Positions 44,708-54,380 of a DNA stretch of 64,000 nucleotides are shown here, in pieces. Under the pieces are notes generated by a model that searched no databases, was not told the origin of the DNA, and worked only from the letters and a program-made list of their open reading frames with translations. A program made the position numbers and the translations under genes. Source of the DNA: Gillisia sp. (lineage in GTDB: Bacteria; Bacteroidota; Bacteroidia; Flavobacteriales; Flavobacteriaceae); contig JAGXIL010000039.1 in the NCBI GenBank assembly GCA_024635655.1, positions 62,001 through 126,000 on the forward strand, in the 5' to 3' direction. The stretch's first letter is position 1. Every line of letters begins with the position of its first letter.

Positions 44708-45076
44708 TTAATAAAAAATAGAAAAACAAACATATAAGAAGATATCAAACTCTATGTTCAGGATAATGAGGTTTGCACAAACTCCCAGGGAGATCAGTAG
44801 GGCGATGAGCCGGGTTCGTTTGAAAACAACAATTGCCCCTATAAGAAATTCGGCTAAACTTATGAAAATATTATAGTTGTAGGACCTTCCGAAAAAAGAC
44901 CACATGTGCTGGTATTTTGAGATCTCTGCCAAAGGAAGATAGGATTCATAATGCATCACCCTGAACTGCATATGGAGCAGCTTTGGTATGGCAAAGCATA
45001 TCATCTTTGCAGACAAATAGTAGATCAGTAAATATTTGAAAACAACAAGAATGTTCTTAAGAGTGATATTTTTCAA
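44708..45076 (-). pseudogene. N-terminal half of a DoxX-like membrane protein split by IS110
   Basis: 122 codons with membrane helices (LVVFKYLLIYYLSAKMICFA, YNIFISLAEFLIGAIVVF, LIALLISLGVCANLIILNIE) typical of DoxX-like proteins. The frame ends within helix FDIFLYVCFSIFY at a stop formed by the IS edge. The rest of the protein continues on the far side of the element (42517-43119). Joined, the protein would be about 320 residues. Confidence 0.75.
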
Positions 45077-45090
45077 TTCTCTACTAGCTC

Positions 45091-45255
45091 TTATTTATTT
45101 CCCATCTTATTTATTGCTTCCCGAAGTAAGTCATTTTGCTCCTGTCTCAAAGAGATAAATTTATTTACCCATTTGTTGATGAGGTAAAGGATTGCAATGA
45201 ATACTGCAAAATAAACGAGAATGACTAAAATCGGTACTATCGCAAAAAAATCCAT
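45091..45255 (-). CDS. Small single-span membrane protein (54 aa)
   Basis: ATG at 45253-45255 and TAA at 45091. One membrane helix (FAIVPILVILVYFAVFIAIL, then YLI) followed by a charged amphipathic tail (NKFISLRQEQNDLLREAINK). It lies 15 bases upstream of the split DoxX-like gene on the same strand. No family recognised; the ORF is too short for many gene finders. Confidence 0.6.
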   Translation of the reverse strand: MDFFAIVPILVILVYFAVFIAILYLINKWVNKFISLRQEQNDLLREAINKMGNK

Positions 45256-45333
45256 AAGGTTGGTTTAAAGTTAATGTATCTCCCAAATCTATTAAAATTA
45301 TGTTAAGAATAGGCACGGGAAACCATATATGAA

Positions 45334-45897
45334 TTAATTGGTACTCAGAGGAAACGACAATCCCACCGCAGCTGCCCCGGCGAATTGCTCCAGGCTGGGG
45401 TGAAAATAATAGGTAAACTCGAGGTTGACGTTATGCTTTGGTCCCAGTTCCAATCCCAGGGAGAAGGGTATATGGAAGAAAAATCCGCTCTTGTCTATGT
45501 TCGAATAGTAGGTTATGGTTTCAAAAGATCCTATGGAGCCTCCGATCCCAATTTCCACATAAGGCGCAACCCATGGAATGGGTGCGGTAATTCTGGTTTT
45601 TCCGCCTAAAATAAATGCGTTTGCCGTAGAGCTGGAGCCCGCCTCAACCATTGGAGTTTCATCTTGATTCATCCTTGTGAAAATCAACCCCGCATAAGGT
45701 CTGATATCGATCCAGTTTGCAGGGCTCAGCACATATTCCCCCTGAGCGTAAAATCCCGTCCCGTAAAGATCTGTTTCCTGATAAGGGGCACTAACGCCCA
45801 GACCTATGGAAACATCAATTGATCTCTCCTTAACAAACTGGGCCTGAACCAGGGTTGACATCAGGATGATCACCATAAATACGAGTTTCTTTTTCAT
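45334..45897 (-). CDS. Outer-membrane beta-barrel protein
   Basis: From the ATG at 45897 (MKKKLVFMVIILMSTLVQAQ, a clear signal peptide) a 187-residue product with strand-like segments (SIDVSIGLGVSAPY, GFYAQGEYVLSP, WIDIRPYAGLIF, FHIPFSLGLELGPKHNVNLE) and a C-terminal VGLSFPLSTN. Fits a small porin-like barrel of Bacteroidota. The in-frame start at 45936 adds 13 residues before the signal and is rejected. Confidence 0.72.
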   Translation of the reverse strand: MKKKLVFMVIILMSTLVQAQFVKERSIDVSIGLGVSAPYQETDLYGTGFYAQGEYVLSPANWIDIRPYAGLIFTRMNQDETPMVEAGSSSTANAFILGGKTRITAPIPWVAPYVEIGIGGSIGSFETITYYSNIDKSGFFFHIPFSLGLELGPKHNVNLEFTYYFHPSLEQFAGAAAVGLSFPLSTN

Positions 45898-45948
45898 TTT
45901 GACTTTGATGTATTTATTTCCGGGAGTTATGGTCAATAGCTTTTTTGG

Positions 45949-47376
45949 TTAAAAAAGAATTCTTTCGAATACAATTGTATCATCATTTTTTTGAGATCTG
46001 GAAACTATTATTCCGTCTTTGATGTAACTGCTTTTTATGGCAGTCTTCCCTTCACTATTAATTTCCTTCAAATAATTCATAATTTCAGGATAGTACAAAG
46101 CAGCATAAACCATTTTACTGTCTAAGATGAGGTTTTGTAAACCCTTATCTTTTAAATTGTAGGGTGAATAAATGTTATTATACCTTTTTCCGTTTTTTTC
46201 AATATCATATTTCCTAAATTGATGACTGTTCTTTAATGCTCCGGTTACCTTATCCACGGCATAGAAATCACAATAATTTGTGCCTTTTGTAGAATAAATA
46301 TTAAACCCTATAAAATCATCTGAAACATCAAATGTAATATGTCTGTTATAGCTATTTAGGTACTTCAAATTAGTATTCGGAAGGGTGTAATACTGTTTCC
46401 ATTTTAAATTACCGGAATCATCATATTTGTAGACAAGCATACCTGAGTCCCCTTTTTTTGGCTTTACGGCTGCAAATAAATAGTAGCTGTTATCAAATGG
46501 GTCGTATTCCAGATATCCTTTGGCCAGGGATGTGGCAAATTGATAATTCACTATGTTCTTTTGAGTGACACTTCCATATTTCCCGGATGGCGTAGACATA
46601 AAGGCTCCAGCAGAATAATTTACTATAGCAAATTCATCATCCGGTTCCAAAACTTCTATTTTATTCTTATGAGTTGATAAAATTTTTCCGCTATAATCAT
46701 ATTTAGTATTTATATAAGTTCTCTCGGAATCACCTGTAGACTCTATAGCAGTTAAAATAAAATAAGAATTTGTGTGATATAATAATTTTGGCCATCGGGA
46801 ATTGAAGTTTGCATTCTCAGGAATTTCCAGGGGGAAATACTCAGATTCTTCAGTTTTAAGATTTTTCCTGAAAAGGAAAATTTTAATCTTACTGTAATCA
46901 CCATCCTCAAAATTCTCTTTCCCCTCCTTCCGGCTAATTGAAATAAAATATTGATCTGTTAAAAATTCCCGGAGTACAACATCCACAAGAACGTCTGATC
47001 TATAATAAAACAGGTCGCTTATTTCTCCGTTTAAATTTTCATCACTTAGAAAAGATCGTTCCTTATTTATTAAATAATGATCTTTCTTCCTGGTTTTTTC
47101 AATAATATTTTTTCCGGTATGAGAAAGAAAATAAAGGTCCTCATAATCCAGTTTTTCGGAAATTTCCAATTGTTGATCCGGTTCTAAATTTTCATTGAAC
47201 CAGGTAAATTTGTTTCCGTTTCTGGTTTTTTCCTGCACCAGAAAATTGCCATCAATAAAGGAAAGAACATTTTCAACTTTAGAAGTTACTTCATAAACAT
47301 TTTGATCTACAGTTATTTGAGCAATAGCTGCAAATGGAATTAAAAATAAAATTACTGATTGCAAATAATTTTTCAT
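45949..47376 (-). CDS. Secreted hypothetical protein (475 aa)
   Basis: Begins with a signal peptide (MKNYLQSVILFLIPFAAIAQ). The remainder is rich in beta-propeller-like strands with Tyr/Asp/Lys and no Cys-based motif (for example YSKIKIFLFRKNLKTEESEY, GMLVYKYDDSGNLKWKQYYT). I recognise no family. AT-rich and Lys/Asn-rich compared with the large propeller gene that follows in divergent direction. Confidence 0.75.
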   Translation of the reverse strand: MKNYLQSVILFLIPFAAIAQITVDQNVYEVTSKVENVLSFIDGNFLVQEKTRNGNKFTWFNENLEPDQQLEISEKLDYEDLYFLSHTGKNIIEKTRKKDHYLINKERSFLSDENLNGEISDLFYYRSDVLVDVVLREFLTDQYFISISRKEGKENFEDGDYSKIKIFLFRKNLKTEESEYFPLEIPENANFNSRWPKLLYHTNSYFILTAIESTGDSERTYINTKYDYSGKILSTHKNKIEVLEPDDEFAIVNYSAGAFMSTPSGKYGSVTQKNIVNYQFATSLAKGYLEYDPFDNSYYLFAAVKPKKGDSGMLVYKYDDSGNLKWKQYYTLPNTNLKYLNSYNRHITFDVSDDFIGFNIYSTKGTNYCDFYAVDKVTGALKNSHQFRKYDIEKNGKRYNNIYSPYNLKDKGLQNLILDSKMVYAALYYPEIMNYLKEINSEGKTAIKSSYIKDGIIVSRSQKNDDTIVFERILF

Positions 47377-47751
47377 TGGATTGTGGGTTAGGTTGTTTTA
47401 AAAATTATTCAATACAAAATAAAATTTCATAAAAAGAAAAGATGTACTATTTCAACGGTAAAGCACCATAATCCATAAATCTTTTACTAGTATGTTTTCT
47501 ATAAATATATTCTATCCAGGGGATGGAGAGATCTAAGTCTCTCATACAAAAATAGCCATCCTGTTTGTAGGGAAGAAAATCAGCAGGCGAAGCCAAAGTA
47601 ATAAATTTTCTTAAAGTTTTGACAAATCCTTTTAAAAATTACGTTTTAGCAGAAAAATCCTTAGCTGAACCACCCTTTGCTCTTAAATAAAAACCAAATA
47701 AAAACATCAAAACATTCCCTATATTTAGCCCACTTAAAAAATCCTTACACT
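47377..47751. other. Intergenic region before the propeller-amidohydrolase gene
   Basis: AT-rich divergent spacer holding one small hairpin (GAGAGA-TCTAAG-TCTCTC near 47527). No gene, repeat family or convincing promoter was seen. Confidence 0.55.
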
Positions 47752-50700
47752 ATGTTTCAACGAAGTTTGCTGGCATTACTGGTGGTAATGTCCTCCTCTG
47801 CCCTATTTGCACAGGAAAATGATATTATGCAAAAAGACGAAAAAGATAAAAAATGGGATATCAATGATCCCTATACAGATGACTGGAACATCAAAGAAGT
47901 TACGCTGGATACTGATGAAGGTACCTGGATGAACCTGGATGTGAGCCCTGATGGGTCACAGATCGTTTTTGACCTTTTAGGCGATATTTACATTATGCCC
48001 ATCTCGGGCGGGAATGCCACGGCACTTACCGGCGGGATGGCTTATGATGTGCAGCCAAGATTTAGCCCCGATGGGCGCAGGATCTCCTTTACCAGCGATG
48101 CGGGTGGAGGCGATAACATCTGGATCATGGACGCCAACGGAGAAAACGCAAAGCAACTTTCAAAAGAGAATTTCAGGCTGCTGAACAATGCAGTTTGGAT
48201 GCCGGATGGAAATGCGCTGGTGGCACGGAAACATTTTACCTCCGGGCGCTCTTTGGGTGCCGGGGAAATGTGGATGTACCATCTGGGCGCGGGAGATACT
48301 GGAATTCAGCTCACCGAGCGCAGAAATGACCAGCAGGAAGTGAACGAACCCAGCATTTCTCCCGATGGAAAATATCTTTACTATAGCGAAGATATGTATC
48401 CCGGCGGCGCCTTTCAATACAATAAAGATCCAAATAAACAGATCTACGTGATCAAACGTTATAGTTTTGAAGACGGGAAAATCGAGACCGTTACCGGCGG
48501 ACCCGGTGGGGCTGCAAGGCCTCAGGTATCTCCCGATGGCACCAAAATGGCTTTTGTAAAAAGGATCCGTACAAAATCTGTTCTTTTCATCCACGACCTG
48601 GAAACGGGCGAGGAATGGCCGGTGCACGACGAGCTGAGCAAAGACCAACAGGAGGCCTGGGCGATCTTTGGTGTATATCCCGGTTTCAGCTGGATGCCAA
48701 ACAATGAAGAACTGGTGTTCTGGGCAGAAGGTAAGATCAGAAAAGTGAACATTGAAAGCACGGAAGCTTCAGAAATACCTTTTCAGGTAAGTACAACGAT
48801 CCAGATCGCGGAATCCCATCATGTGGACCACCCGGTTTTTTCCGAAGAATTTAATCCGAAGGTGATCCGCCATGCGATCACTTCTCCCGATGGAAAAATG
48901 CTGGTTTTCAATGCGGTGGGTCACCTGTGGAAAAAAGACCTACCGAATGGAACCCCGGAACGCATAACCAATGCCGAAACCTTTGAATTTGAACCTTCCT
49001 TTTCTCCTGACGGTAAAAGCATTGTCTATGTCACCTGGAGTGATGACGAAATGGGCGCCGTAAGAACGGTAAGCCTTAACGGAAGAAATGGCAAAAAACT
49101 GACTTCAGAAAAAGGGATCTTCAGAAATCCTGCTTTTTCCGGAGACGGAAGTAAGATCGTTTTTAACAAGGAAGGTGGAAATTCCGATCTTGGCCGCACT
49201 TTCAGCAAAAATTCCGGGATCTACCTAATGGATGCTTCCGGAGAAAATATGAAAAGGATCCTCGATGAAGGGGAATTTGCGATGTTCAACACCAACAGCG
49301 ACCGAATCCTTTATCAAACGGGAGGTTACCTTATGGGCAACCTTACCAAAGCGCTAAAAAGCGTTGACCTGAATGGAAAAGATGTACGTACGCACATAGA
49401 ATCAAAATACGGGGGGCGCCTGGTGCCAAGCCCCGACAATAAATGGGTGGCCTTCAGCAACCTTCACAAAGCCTACGTAGCGCCGCTGGTAATGACCGGA
49501 AAGCCTGTGGACCTTGGCCCAAACAGCAAAACTGTTCCTGTAAGCCAGCTGGCTAAAGATGCCGGGATCAACCTTCACTGGAGCAACAACAGCCAAAACG
49601 TGCATTGGACGCTGGGGGATGAATATTTTACAAACAAGATCTCCGAGAGGTTTACCTTTTTGGAAAATTCTGTAGATTCCATACCCCCTGTTACCGAGAC
49701 CGGAACCAAAATAGGGCTGCAGGTGAAAACGGATGTTCCCGCCGGTCAAATCGCTTTTACCAACGCACGCATCATCACGATGAACGGCGAGGAGGTGATC
49801 GAGAACGGAAGTATTATTGTGGAAAACAACAGGATAATTGAGATAGGAAATGCTTCGGAAGTAAACATACCCGGCAACGCGAAGGTGTATGATGTTTCCG
49901 GAAAAACGATCATGCCCGGGATGATAGATGCACACGCGCATATTGGTGCATTCCGTTACGGCCTTACCCCGCAGAAACACTGGCCGCTTTATGCCAACCT
50001 GGCTTTTGGGGTGACCACGGCCCACGATCCTTCCGCTTTAAGCGAGTCGGTCTTCGGAATGGCAGAACTTATCAAAAGTGGGGAAATGGTTGGGCCGCGT
50101 CTCTACTCTACCGGGATTATTCTTTACGGTGCCGAAGGGGATTTCAAAGCCGAGATCAACAGCCTGGAAGATGCGCGATCTGCATTGAGACGCACCAAAG
50201 CTTTCGGGGCGACTTCAGTTAAAAGTTACAATCAGCCACGCCGCGAGCAGCGCCAGCAGGTGATGCAAGCCGCAAAAGAGCTGGGCATGAACGTGGTGCC
50301 GGAAGGAGGAAGTACCTTCTTCCATAATATGAACATGATCGTGGACGGGCACACCGGGATAGAGCACAACATTCCCGTGGCACCTGTCTACAAAGATATT
50401 TTCACGCTGTGGGGCAATAGCAATACGGGCTACACCCCTACCCTTATCGTGAATTACGGCGGGATCAACGGGGAATATTATTTCTATGACAAGACCAACG
50501 TGTGGGAGAACGAAAAACTGCTGAATTTCACTCCGCGCCACATCATCGATTCCCGTTCCAGGCACCGTACCAAACTTCCGGAGGAAGAATATAAACACGG
50601 ACCCATCCTGGTTTCAGAGACCGCTAAAGAACTCGCCGATGTAGGCGTAAAAGTAAATATGGGTGCCCACGGACAATTACAGGGACTTGGCGCACATTGG

Positions 50701-51045
50701 GAACTTTGGCTGCTGCAAATGGGTGGCCTGAGCAATATGGAGGCCTTAAAAACCGCCACCGTCAATCCTGCAGAATACATAGGAATGGACAGCGAGATAG
50801 GTTCCCTGGAAGTAGGTAAATTAGCCGATCTTCTGGTTTTGGACAAAAATCCGTTGGACGATATCCAAAACACCAATACGATCATCTACACTATGGTAAA
50901 CGGAAGGCTTTATGATGCCGAAACCATGAACGAAATAGGAAACGAACCTAAGGAAAGAGGAGATTTCTACTGGGAGAACAACAGGTATAATCCCGGATTT
51001 GACTGGCACGAGGAGAGCGTGGGGCATGGATGTATGGCGCATTAA
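47752..51045 (+). CDS. Secreted beta-propeller plus amidohydrolase protein
   Basis: Starts at the ATG 47752 (MFQRSLLALLVVMSSSALFA signal; 1097 residues); an upstream in-frame start at 47677 adds 25 residues before the signal. Residues of about 50-650 have repeated TolB-like blades (MNLDVSPDGSQIVFDLLGDI, PRFSPDGRRISFTSDAGGG, PSFSPDGKSIVYVTWSDD). From about residue 680 an amidohydrolase: ARIITMNGEEVIENGSIIVE, metal motif GMIDAHAHIGAFR, HTGIEHNI, and the C-terminal GSLEVGKLADLLVLDKNPLD. Likely a periplasmic hydrolase of cyclic amides or peptides; substrate unknown. Richer in GC than its flanks. Confidence 0.9.
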   Translation: MFQRSLLALLVVMSSSALFAQENDIMQKDEKDKKWDINDPYTDDWNIKEVTLDTDEGTWMNLDVSPDGSQIVFDLLGDIYIMPISGGNATALTGGMAYDVQPRFSPDGRRISFTSDAGGGDNIWIMDANGENAKQLSKENFRLLNNAVWMPDGNALVARKHFTSGRSLGAGEMWMYHLGAGDTGIQLTERRNDQQEVNEPSISPDGKYLYYSEDMYPGGAFQYNKDPNKQIYVIKRYSFEDGKIETVTGGPGGAARPQVSPDGTKMAFVKRIRTKSVLFIHDLETGEEWPVHDELSKDQQEAWAIFGVYPGFSWMPNNEELVFWAEGKIRKVNIESTEASEIPFQVSTTIQIAESHHVDHPVFSEEFNPKVIRHAITSPDGKMLVFNAVGHLWKKDLPNGTPERITNAETFEFEPSFSPDGKSIVYVTWSDDEMGAVRTVSLNGRNGKKLTSEKGIFRNPAFSGDGSKIVFNKEGGNSDLGRTFSKNSGIYLMDASGENMKRILDEGEFAMFNTNSDRILYQTGGYLMGNLTKALKSVDLNGKDVRTHIESKYGGRLVPSPDNKWVAFSNLHKAYVAPLVMTGKPVDLGPNSKTVPVSQLAKDAGINLHWSNNSQNVHWTLGDEYFTNKISERFTFLENSVDSIPPVTETGTKIGLQVKTDVPAGQIAFTNARIITMNGEEVIENGSIIVENNRIIEIGNASEVNIPGNAKVYDVSGKTIMPGMIDAHAHIGAFRYGLTPQKHWPLYANLAFGVTTAHDPSALSESVFGMAELIKSGEMVGPRLYSTGIILYGAEGDFKAEINSLEDARSALRRTKAFGATSVKSYNQPRREQRQQVMQAAKELGMNVVPEGGSTFFHNMNMIVDGHTGIEHNIPVAPVYKDIFTLWGNSNTGYTPTLIVNYGGINGEYYFYDKTNVWENEKLLNFTPRHIIDSRSRHRTKLPEEEYKHGPILVSETAKELADVGVKVNMGAHGQLQGLGAHWELWLLQMGGLSNMEALKTATVNPAEYIGMDSEIGSLEVGKLADLLVLDKNPLDDIQNTNTIIYTMVNGRLYDAETMNEIGNEPKERGDFYWENNRYNPGFDWHEESVGHGCMAH

Positions 51046-51067
51046 GGTTAATCTTTAGTCTTTAGAT

Positions 51068-51195
51068 TAGTGGAAAGTGGAGAGTGGAGAGTGGATAGTC
51101 TTAACGTGTTAAAAATTCTGCTGTAATCTGCGGTTTTAAAATCTGCGGGAACTGCGGGAACTTTAGGAGTGGAGAGAGGATAGGATGGACGTGTA
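51068..51195. repeat. GTGGAAAGTGGAGAGTGGAG-type intergenic repeats
   Basis: The spacer after the amidohydrolase gene starts with a GTGGAAA/GTGGAGA run (about 51069-51098), the reverse complement of the CCACTTT tract in the metY leader, followed by TCTGCGG/ACTGCGGGAACT direct repeats. No gene is seen up to 51339. Confidence 0.6.
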
Positions 51196-51339
51196 AAGAA
51201 TGCGTGGGCGCATTTTCAAAAAATCAGTGTAATCCGAATTAATCCGTGTAATCTTTTATGAATTTAGAGTGGTTGAAGGTTTTACTTCAGCCACTCCTTT
51301 TTTATTGATACCTTTATGCAACTGAAAAAAATGGTGTAA

Positions 51340-51681
51340 ATGAGAAGAGTAAAATTTGGAACCTTGTTCACCTCGAGGACCATAGATGAAAAATTAATCA
51401 GGGAACATCTTGCATTGGAACGCACAAAACTCGCCAATGAACGCACCCTTCTATCCTATACACAAGCCGCCCTTTATTTTCTTTTAGGTGGTTTGGCCCT
51501 GGTCCAGTTAAAGGAATACGAGGAATTGATTTACATAGGATACCTTGCTTTAATTTTTTCAGTTTTATTTGTTACCGTTGGTATATGGAGATTTTTTGTA
51601 CTTAGAAAAAAAATGAAAAAATTGCTTCGGGGAAATATAGAATCTTCAAAAGAGCAGGAGTCTTCCGGCGACGAAAAATAA
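51340..51681 (+). CDS. DUF202 small membrane protein
   Basis: The 113-residue product has the DUF202 signature ERTKLANERTLLSYTQAALY (residues 28-47) followed by membrane helices (FLLGGLALVQL and YIGYLALIFSVLFVTVGIWR). DUF202 proteins resemble YidH of E. coli and parts of the vacuolar transporter chaperone. Role unknown. It precedes DUF6122 by 9 bases. Confidence 0.88.
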   Translation: MRRVKFGTLFTSRTIDEKLIREHLALERTKLANERTLLSYTQAALYFLLGGLALVQLKEYEELIYIGYLALIFSVLFVTVGIWRFFVLRKKMKKLLRGNIESSKEQESSGDEK

Positions 51682-51690
51682 GCCTCAAAA

Positions 51691-52062
51691 ATGCTGCAGA
51701 CGATTACCCATTACTTTCTCCACTTCATTGCCATTGGAGCCATTGCTTATTGGTATGATCCCAAAACCTGGAAACGTAACTGGTTGATCTTACTGGCTAC
51801 GATGCTGGTTGATCTGGATCACATTTTTGCAGATCCTGTTTTTGATCCGGAACGATGCGGAATTTTTTATCATCTGCTACATTCAGAATACGCCATTGGG
51901 ATCTACCTCCTTGGAGCTTTATTTATAAAACACCCTATCCTGAAACTTATATTTATAGGTCTTCTCTTTCACATGCTAACAGATTTTATAGACTGCCTCT
52001 GGATGTTTTCTAAATGTGAAGATTGTTACAGAAACTCAGAAATATACAGGCTTATATATTAG
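51691..52062 (+). CDS. DUF6122 membrane protein
   Basis: The 123-residue product has four short membrane segments and the metal-like motif DLDHIFADPVFDPERCGIFY (pieces: DLDHIFADPVF, DPERCGIFYHLLHSE), typical of the DUF6122 family of flavobacteria. The conserved Asp and His suggest a metal-dependent membrane hydrolase, but that is inference. Confidence 0.85.
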   Translation: MLQTITHYFLHFIAIGAIAYWYDPKTWKRNWLILLATMLVDLDHIFADPVFDPERCGIFYHLLHSEYAIGIYLLGALFIKHPILKLIFIGLLFHMLTDFIDCLWMFSKCEDCYRNSEIYRLIY

Positions 52063-52240
52063 GGCGGCAAAAATTTAAAAAAAATGTCCATTGTACAACG
52101 TACGGCAAAGAAAACATTGTAAAGCCAATTTCAACATGGGGGAAAGAATGGAATAAAAGGTAATCCGGGATCTTTAATACCGGTTATCCAAAAGCTTATT
52201 TCCCGGAAGAAGGAATAAAGCATATTTCTCCTTTCCGATT

Positions 52241-53194
52241 TTAGTTATCGTCAAATTCCATCTCTGTATTTTCAGGAGCATCATAATCCATCTGGGTAGC
52301 GGCATAATCAACTATAGCCTTAAAAGCGGTAGAGGTTTCGGCCAGCTCAATACTGGTTCCGATCATTTGGTGACGGTCCTGCAAATAATTAGGATCATTA
52401 TAAGAGATCCTTACTGCCCCTTCAGTATCTTCCCATATCAGGATTTTATTGGGGTAATCAAGTGCTGCGGTAGGATTGTCTTTAAGCATAGCAGATTCAA
52501 GATATGGATTGGAGATCATAAATAGCCGGATAGGCCTTAGCTGAATTCCGGCTCCGGCCGCATTTTGCGCATGATCAATTTCTGAGGTGATCCTCCAACT
52601 TTCATTTTGGTTCAAGGCTCTTCTCAGATTCATATAAGTTTGTTCAAAGTCCCTTTCACTGGCCACTGTTACAATACCTTCATTTTGTGCTACCCCCTGC
52701 TCCCCTGCTTCCTGTAAAGGGGATTCCGTAGCGGTTCCCACCAGGTTCTCCAAAGCTACAGATATTTCATTGAGACCCGGAGCTCCCTGCAACCGGTATC
52801 GTGATTGCAGATAATTAACAGAATTATACATAACATATACCTTGTCCCTGTGCTCAAACAAAACCAAATGTTGCGGAAGGTCCAGGGCAACTAAAGGATT
52901 TTGCTGAATTAAAGGCGTTCCCATTTTCGGGTTTCCGAAGAAGATTGTTCTCACCCTATCTATTTCTATATCCACCTCTTCATTTTCGGAAATTTTCTGG
53001 AAATTAACGTCGTTCATCAACTTCATGCCCTCATTTTCTTTAAGGAACTGCATCAGCGCCTGGTGGACTTCTTCCATGTTTTTATCACTCACGGAATAAA
53101 TAGTCCCTGCCGGCTCCACGACAGTCTCTTCTCTATCGCTTTCGCATCCAATTGCTATCAGTACCAGGATCAGAAAGTAATTATAGATTTTCAT
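52241..53194 (-). CDS. Lipoprotein with two DUF302 domains
   Basis: Lipoprotein signal with lipobox IAIGC at residue 18 (MKIYNYFLILVLIAIGCESD). Two similar halves follow: EVHQALMQFLKENEGMKLMN with RTIFFGNPKMGTPLIQQNPL, and QTYMNLRRALNQNESWRITS with RLFMISNPYLESAMLKDNPT. Each ends in a YNxxNYLQxR motif (VMYNSVNYLQSRYRL; ISYNDPNYLQDRHQM). These are DUF302 domains; many small DUF302 proteins are found with redox or stress genes. Function unknown. Confidence 0.87.
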   Translation of the reverse strand: MKIYNYFLILVLIAIGCESDREETVVEPAGTIYSVSDKNMEEVHQALMQFLKENEGMKLMNDVNFQKISENEEVDIEIDRVRTIFFGNPKMGTPLIQQNPLVALDLPQHLVLFEHRDKVYVMYNSVNYLQSRYRLQGAPGLNEISVALENLVGTATESPLQEAGEQGVAQNEGIVTVASERDFEQTYMNLRRALNQNESWRITSEIDHAQNAAGAGIQLRPIRLFMISNPYLESAMLKDNPTAALDYPNKILIWEDTEGAVRISYNDPNYLQDRHQMIGTSIELAETSTAFKAIVDYAATQMDYDAPENTEMEFDDN

Positions 53195-53753
53195 AACTAT
53201 GGCTTTTATGGCTTTCTTTAAAATAATAGTTTAATGAATAAAAGATTTAGGGTTTAGTACTCTTTAACTAAAGACGTTAAGGATTGTGAAAGTTGTCTAT
53301 GTTACGTGTTATTGATATTTAAGTAAACCTTCCCGAACCGAAAAAATCGGGTGCCTCATCAGGAAAATGGCAGAAGGGAATACTGCTCACAATATGACAT
53401 TCCGGATAAAAATAAATCAAATTTACCTAATGTAAAAGGCTTCTGCACCCTTGAGCATCCTCCCCGCTAATTCATCCGGCTTCAATTTTCAGGAAAAAAA
53501 CACCCAAAAAGCTCCGGTAAGGTAAAGGCGAATGATTGTGAAGGTTCTGAAAAATAATGCTTGAGGTTCATAGGGAAGTCACAAAGACATCTTATTCTCT
53601 CCTGTCTGGTTTTAATTATTTTATTTCTTTTGCTCCCCTCCTGATCCTGAGCTAAAGAGAGAATAGGAAAAATTAAATTGAAAACTTGTATCTTTATAGC
53701 CATTCACTTAATTTCATCGGCTTCAAAACTAACCTCCGGAAAACGATCAACAA
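53195..53753. other. Intergenic region before the deoxynucleoside kinase
   Basis: AT-rich. An ORF of 73 codons lies here on the minus strand (53482-53703) but has no recognisable domain and is not reported as a gene. No repeat family was seen. Confidence 0.5.
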
Positions 53754-54368
53754 ATGCACGTAGCTATTGCAGGAAATATTGGTGCGGGTAAAACCACACT
53801 AACAAAATTATTGGCCAAACATTACAAATGGGAACCCCAATATGAAGATGTACTTGAAAACCCCTATCTCGAAGATTTTTACAATAAAATGGAACGCTGG
53901 TCCTTCAACCTTCAAATTTATTTTTTAAACAACCGTTTTCGCCAGATATTAGCTATTCGGGAGAGCGGAAAGAAGATCATCCAGGACCGTACCATCTATG
54001 AAGACGCCCATATTTTTGCACCCAACCTGCATTCCATGGGATTAATGGCCAACCGGGATTTTGAAAATTACCGCTCTTTGTTTGATCTTATGGAAAGTGT
54101 AGTACAGGGTCCGGACCTTCTTATCTACCTTCGCAGCAGCATTCCCAATCTTGTTAAACAAATCCATAAACGCGGCCGGGAGTATGAAAATTCAATTTCT
54201 ATTGATTATCTTAGTAGACTAAATGAACGTTACGAAGCTTGGGTTCATGGGTACGACAAGGGAAATTTACTTGTCGTTGATGTAGATGATTTAAATTTTG
54301 TAGATAACCCGGAAGATTTAGGAAGTATAATCACTAAAATAGACGCTGAATTGCACGGGTTGTTTTAA
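53754..54368 (+). CDS. Deoxynucleoside kinase
   Basis: Phosphorylates deoxynucleosides (deoxyadenosine/deoxyguanosine type) for salvage. The 204-residue product has the P-loop GNIGAGKTTLTKLLAKHYKW (residues 7-26), FNLQIYFLNNRFRQI, the DR(S/T) motif QDRTIYEDAHIFA and the lid RGREYENSISIDYLSRLNER. The next gene follows 12 bases downstream. Confidence 0.92.
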   Translation: MHVAIAGNIGAGKTTLTKLLAKHYKWEPQYEDVLENPYLEDFYNKMERWSFNLQIYFLNNRFRQILAIRESGKKIIQDRTIYEDAHIFAPNLHSMGLMANRDFENYRSLFDLMESVVQGPDLLIYLRSSIPNLVKQIHKRGREYENSISIDYLSRLNERYEAWVHGYDKGNLLVVDVDDLNFVDNPEDLGSIITKIDAELHGLF

Positions 54369-54380
54369 AACTTTTGCGGT

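Larger units (their letters stand above)
43120..44708 (-). mobile_element. IS110-family insertion sequence
   Basis: About 1.59 kb made of one transposase gene and about 170 bases of noncoding sequence on its 5' side. No terminal inverted repeats or clear target duplication are visible, as usual for IS110. The element lies within a palindromic AT-rich target: the flanks read CTATTTTTTAT on the left and ATAAAAAATAG on the right. Boundaries are estimates within a few bases. Confidence 0.8.

Noticed and set aside
43120..44708. Target-site duplication of the IS110 element
   Set aside because: The flanks are inverted, not direct, copies, so they are better explained by a palindromic target than by a duplication.
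53482..53703. 73-codon minus-strand ORF before the deoxynucleoside kinase
   Set aside because: No recognised domain, odd composition and no promoter or neighbour support; could be real but is not supported by sequence alone.
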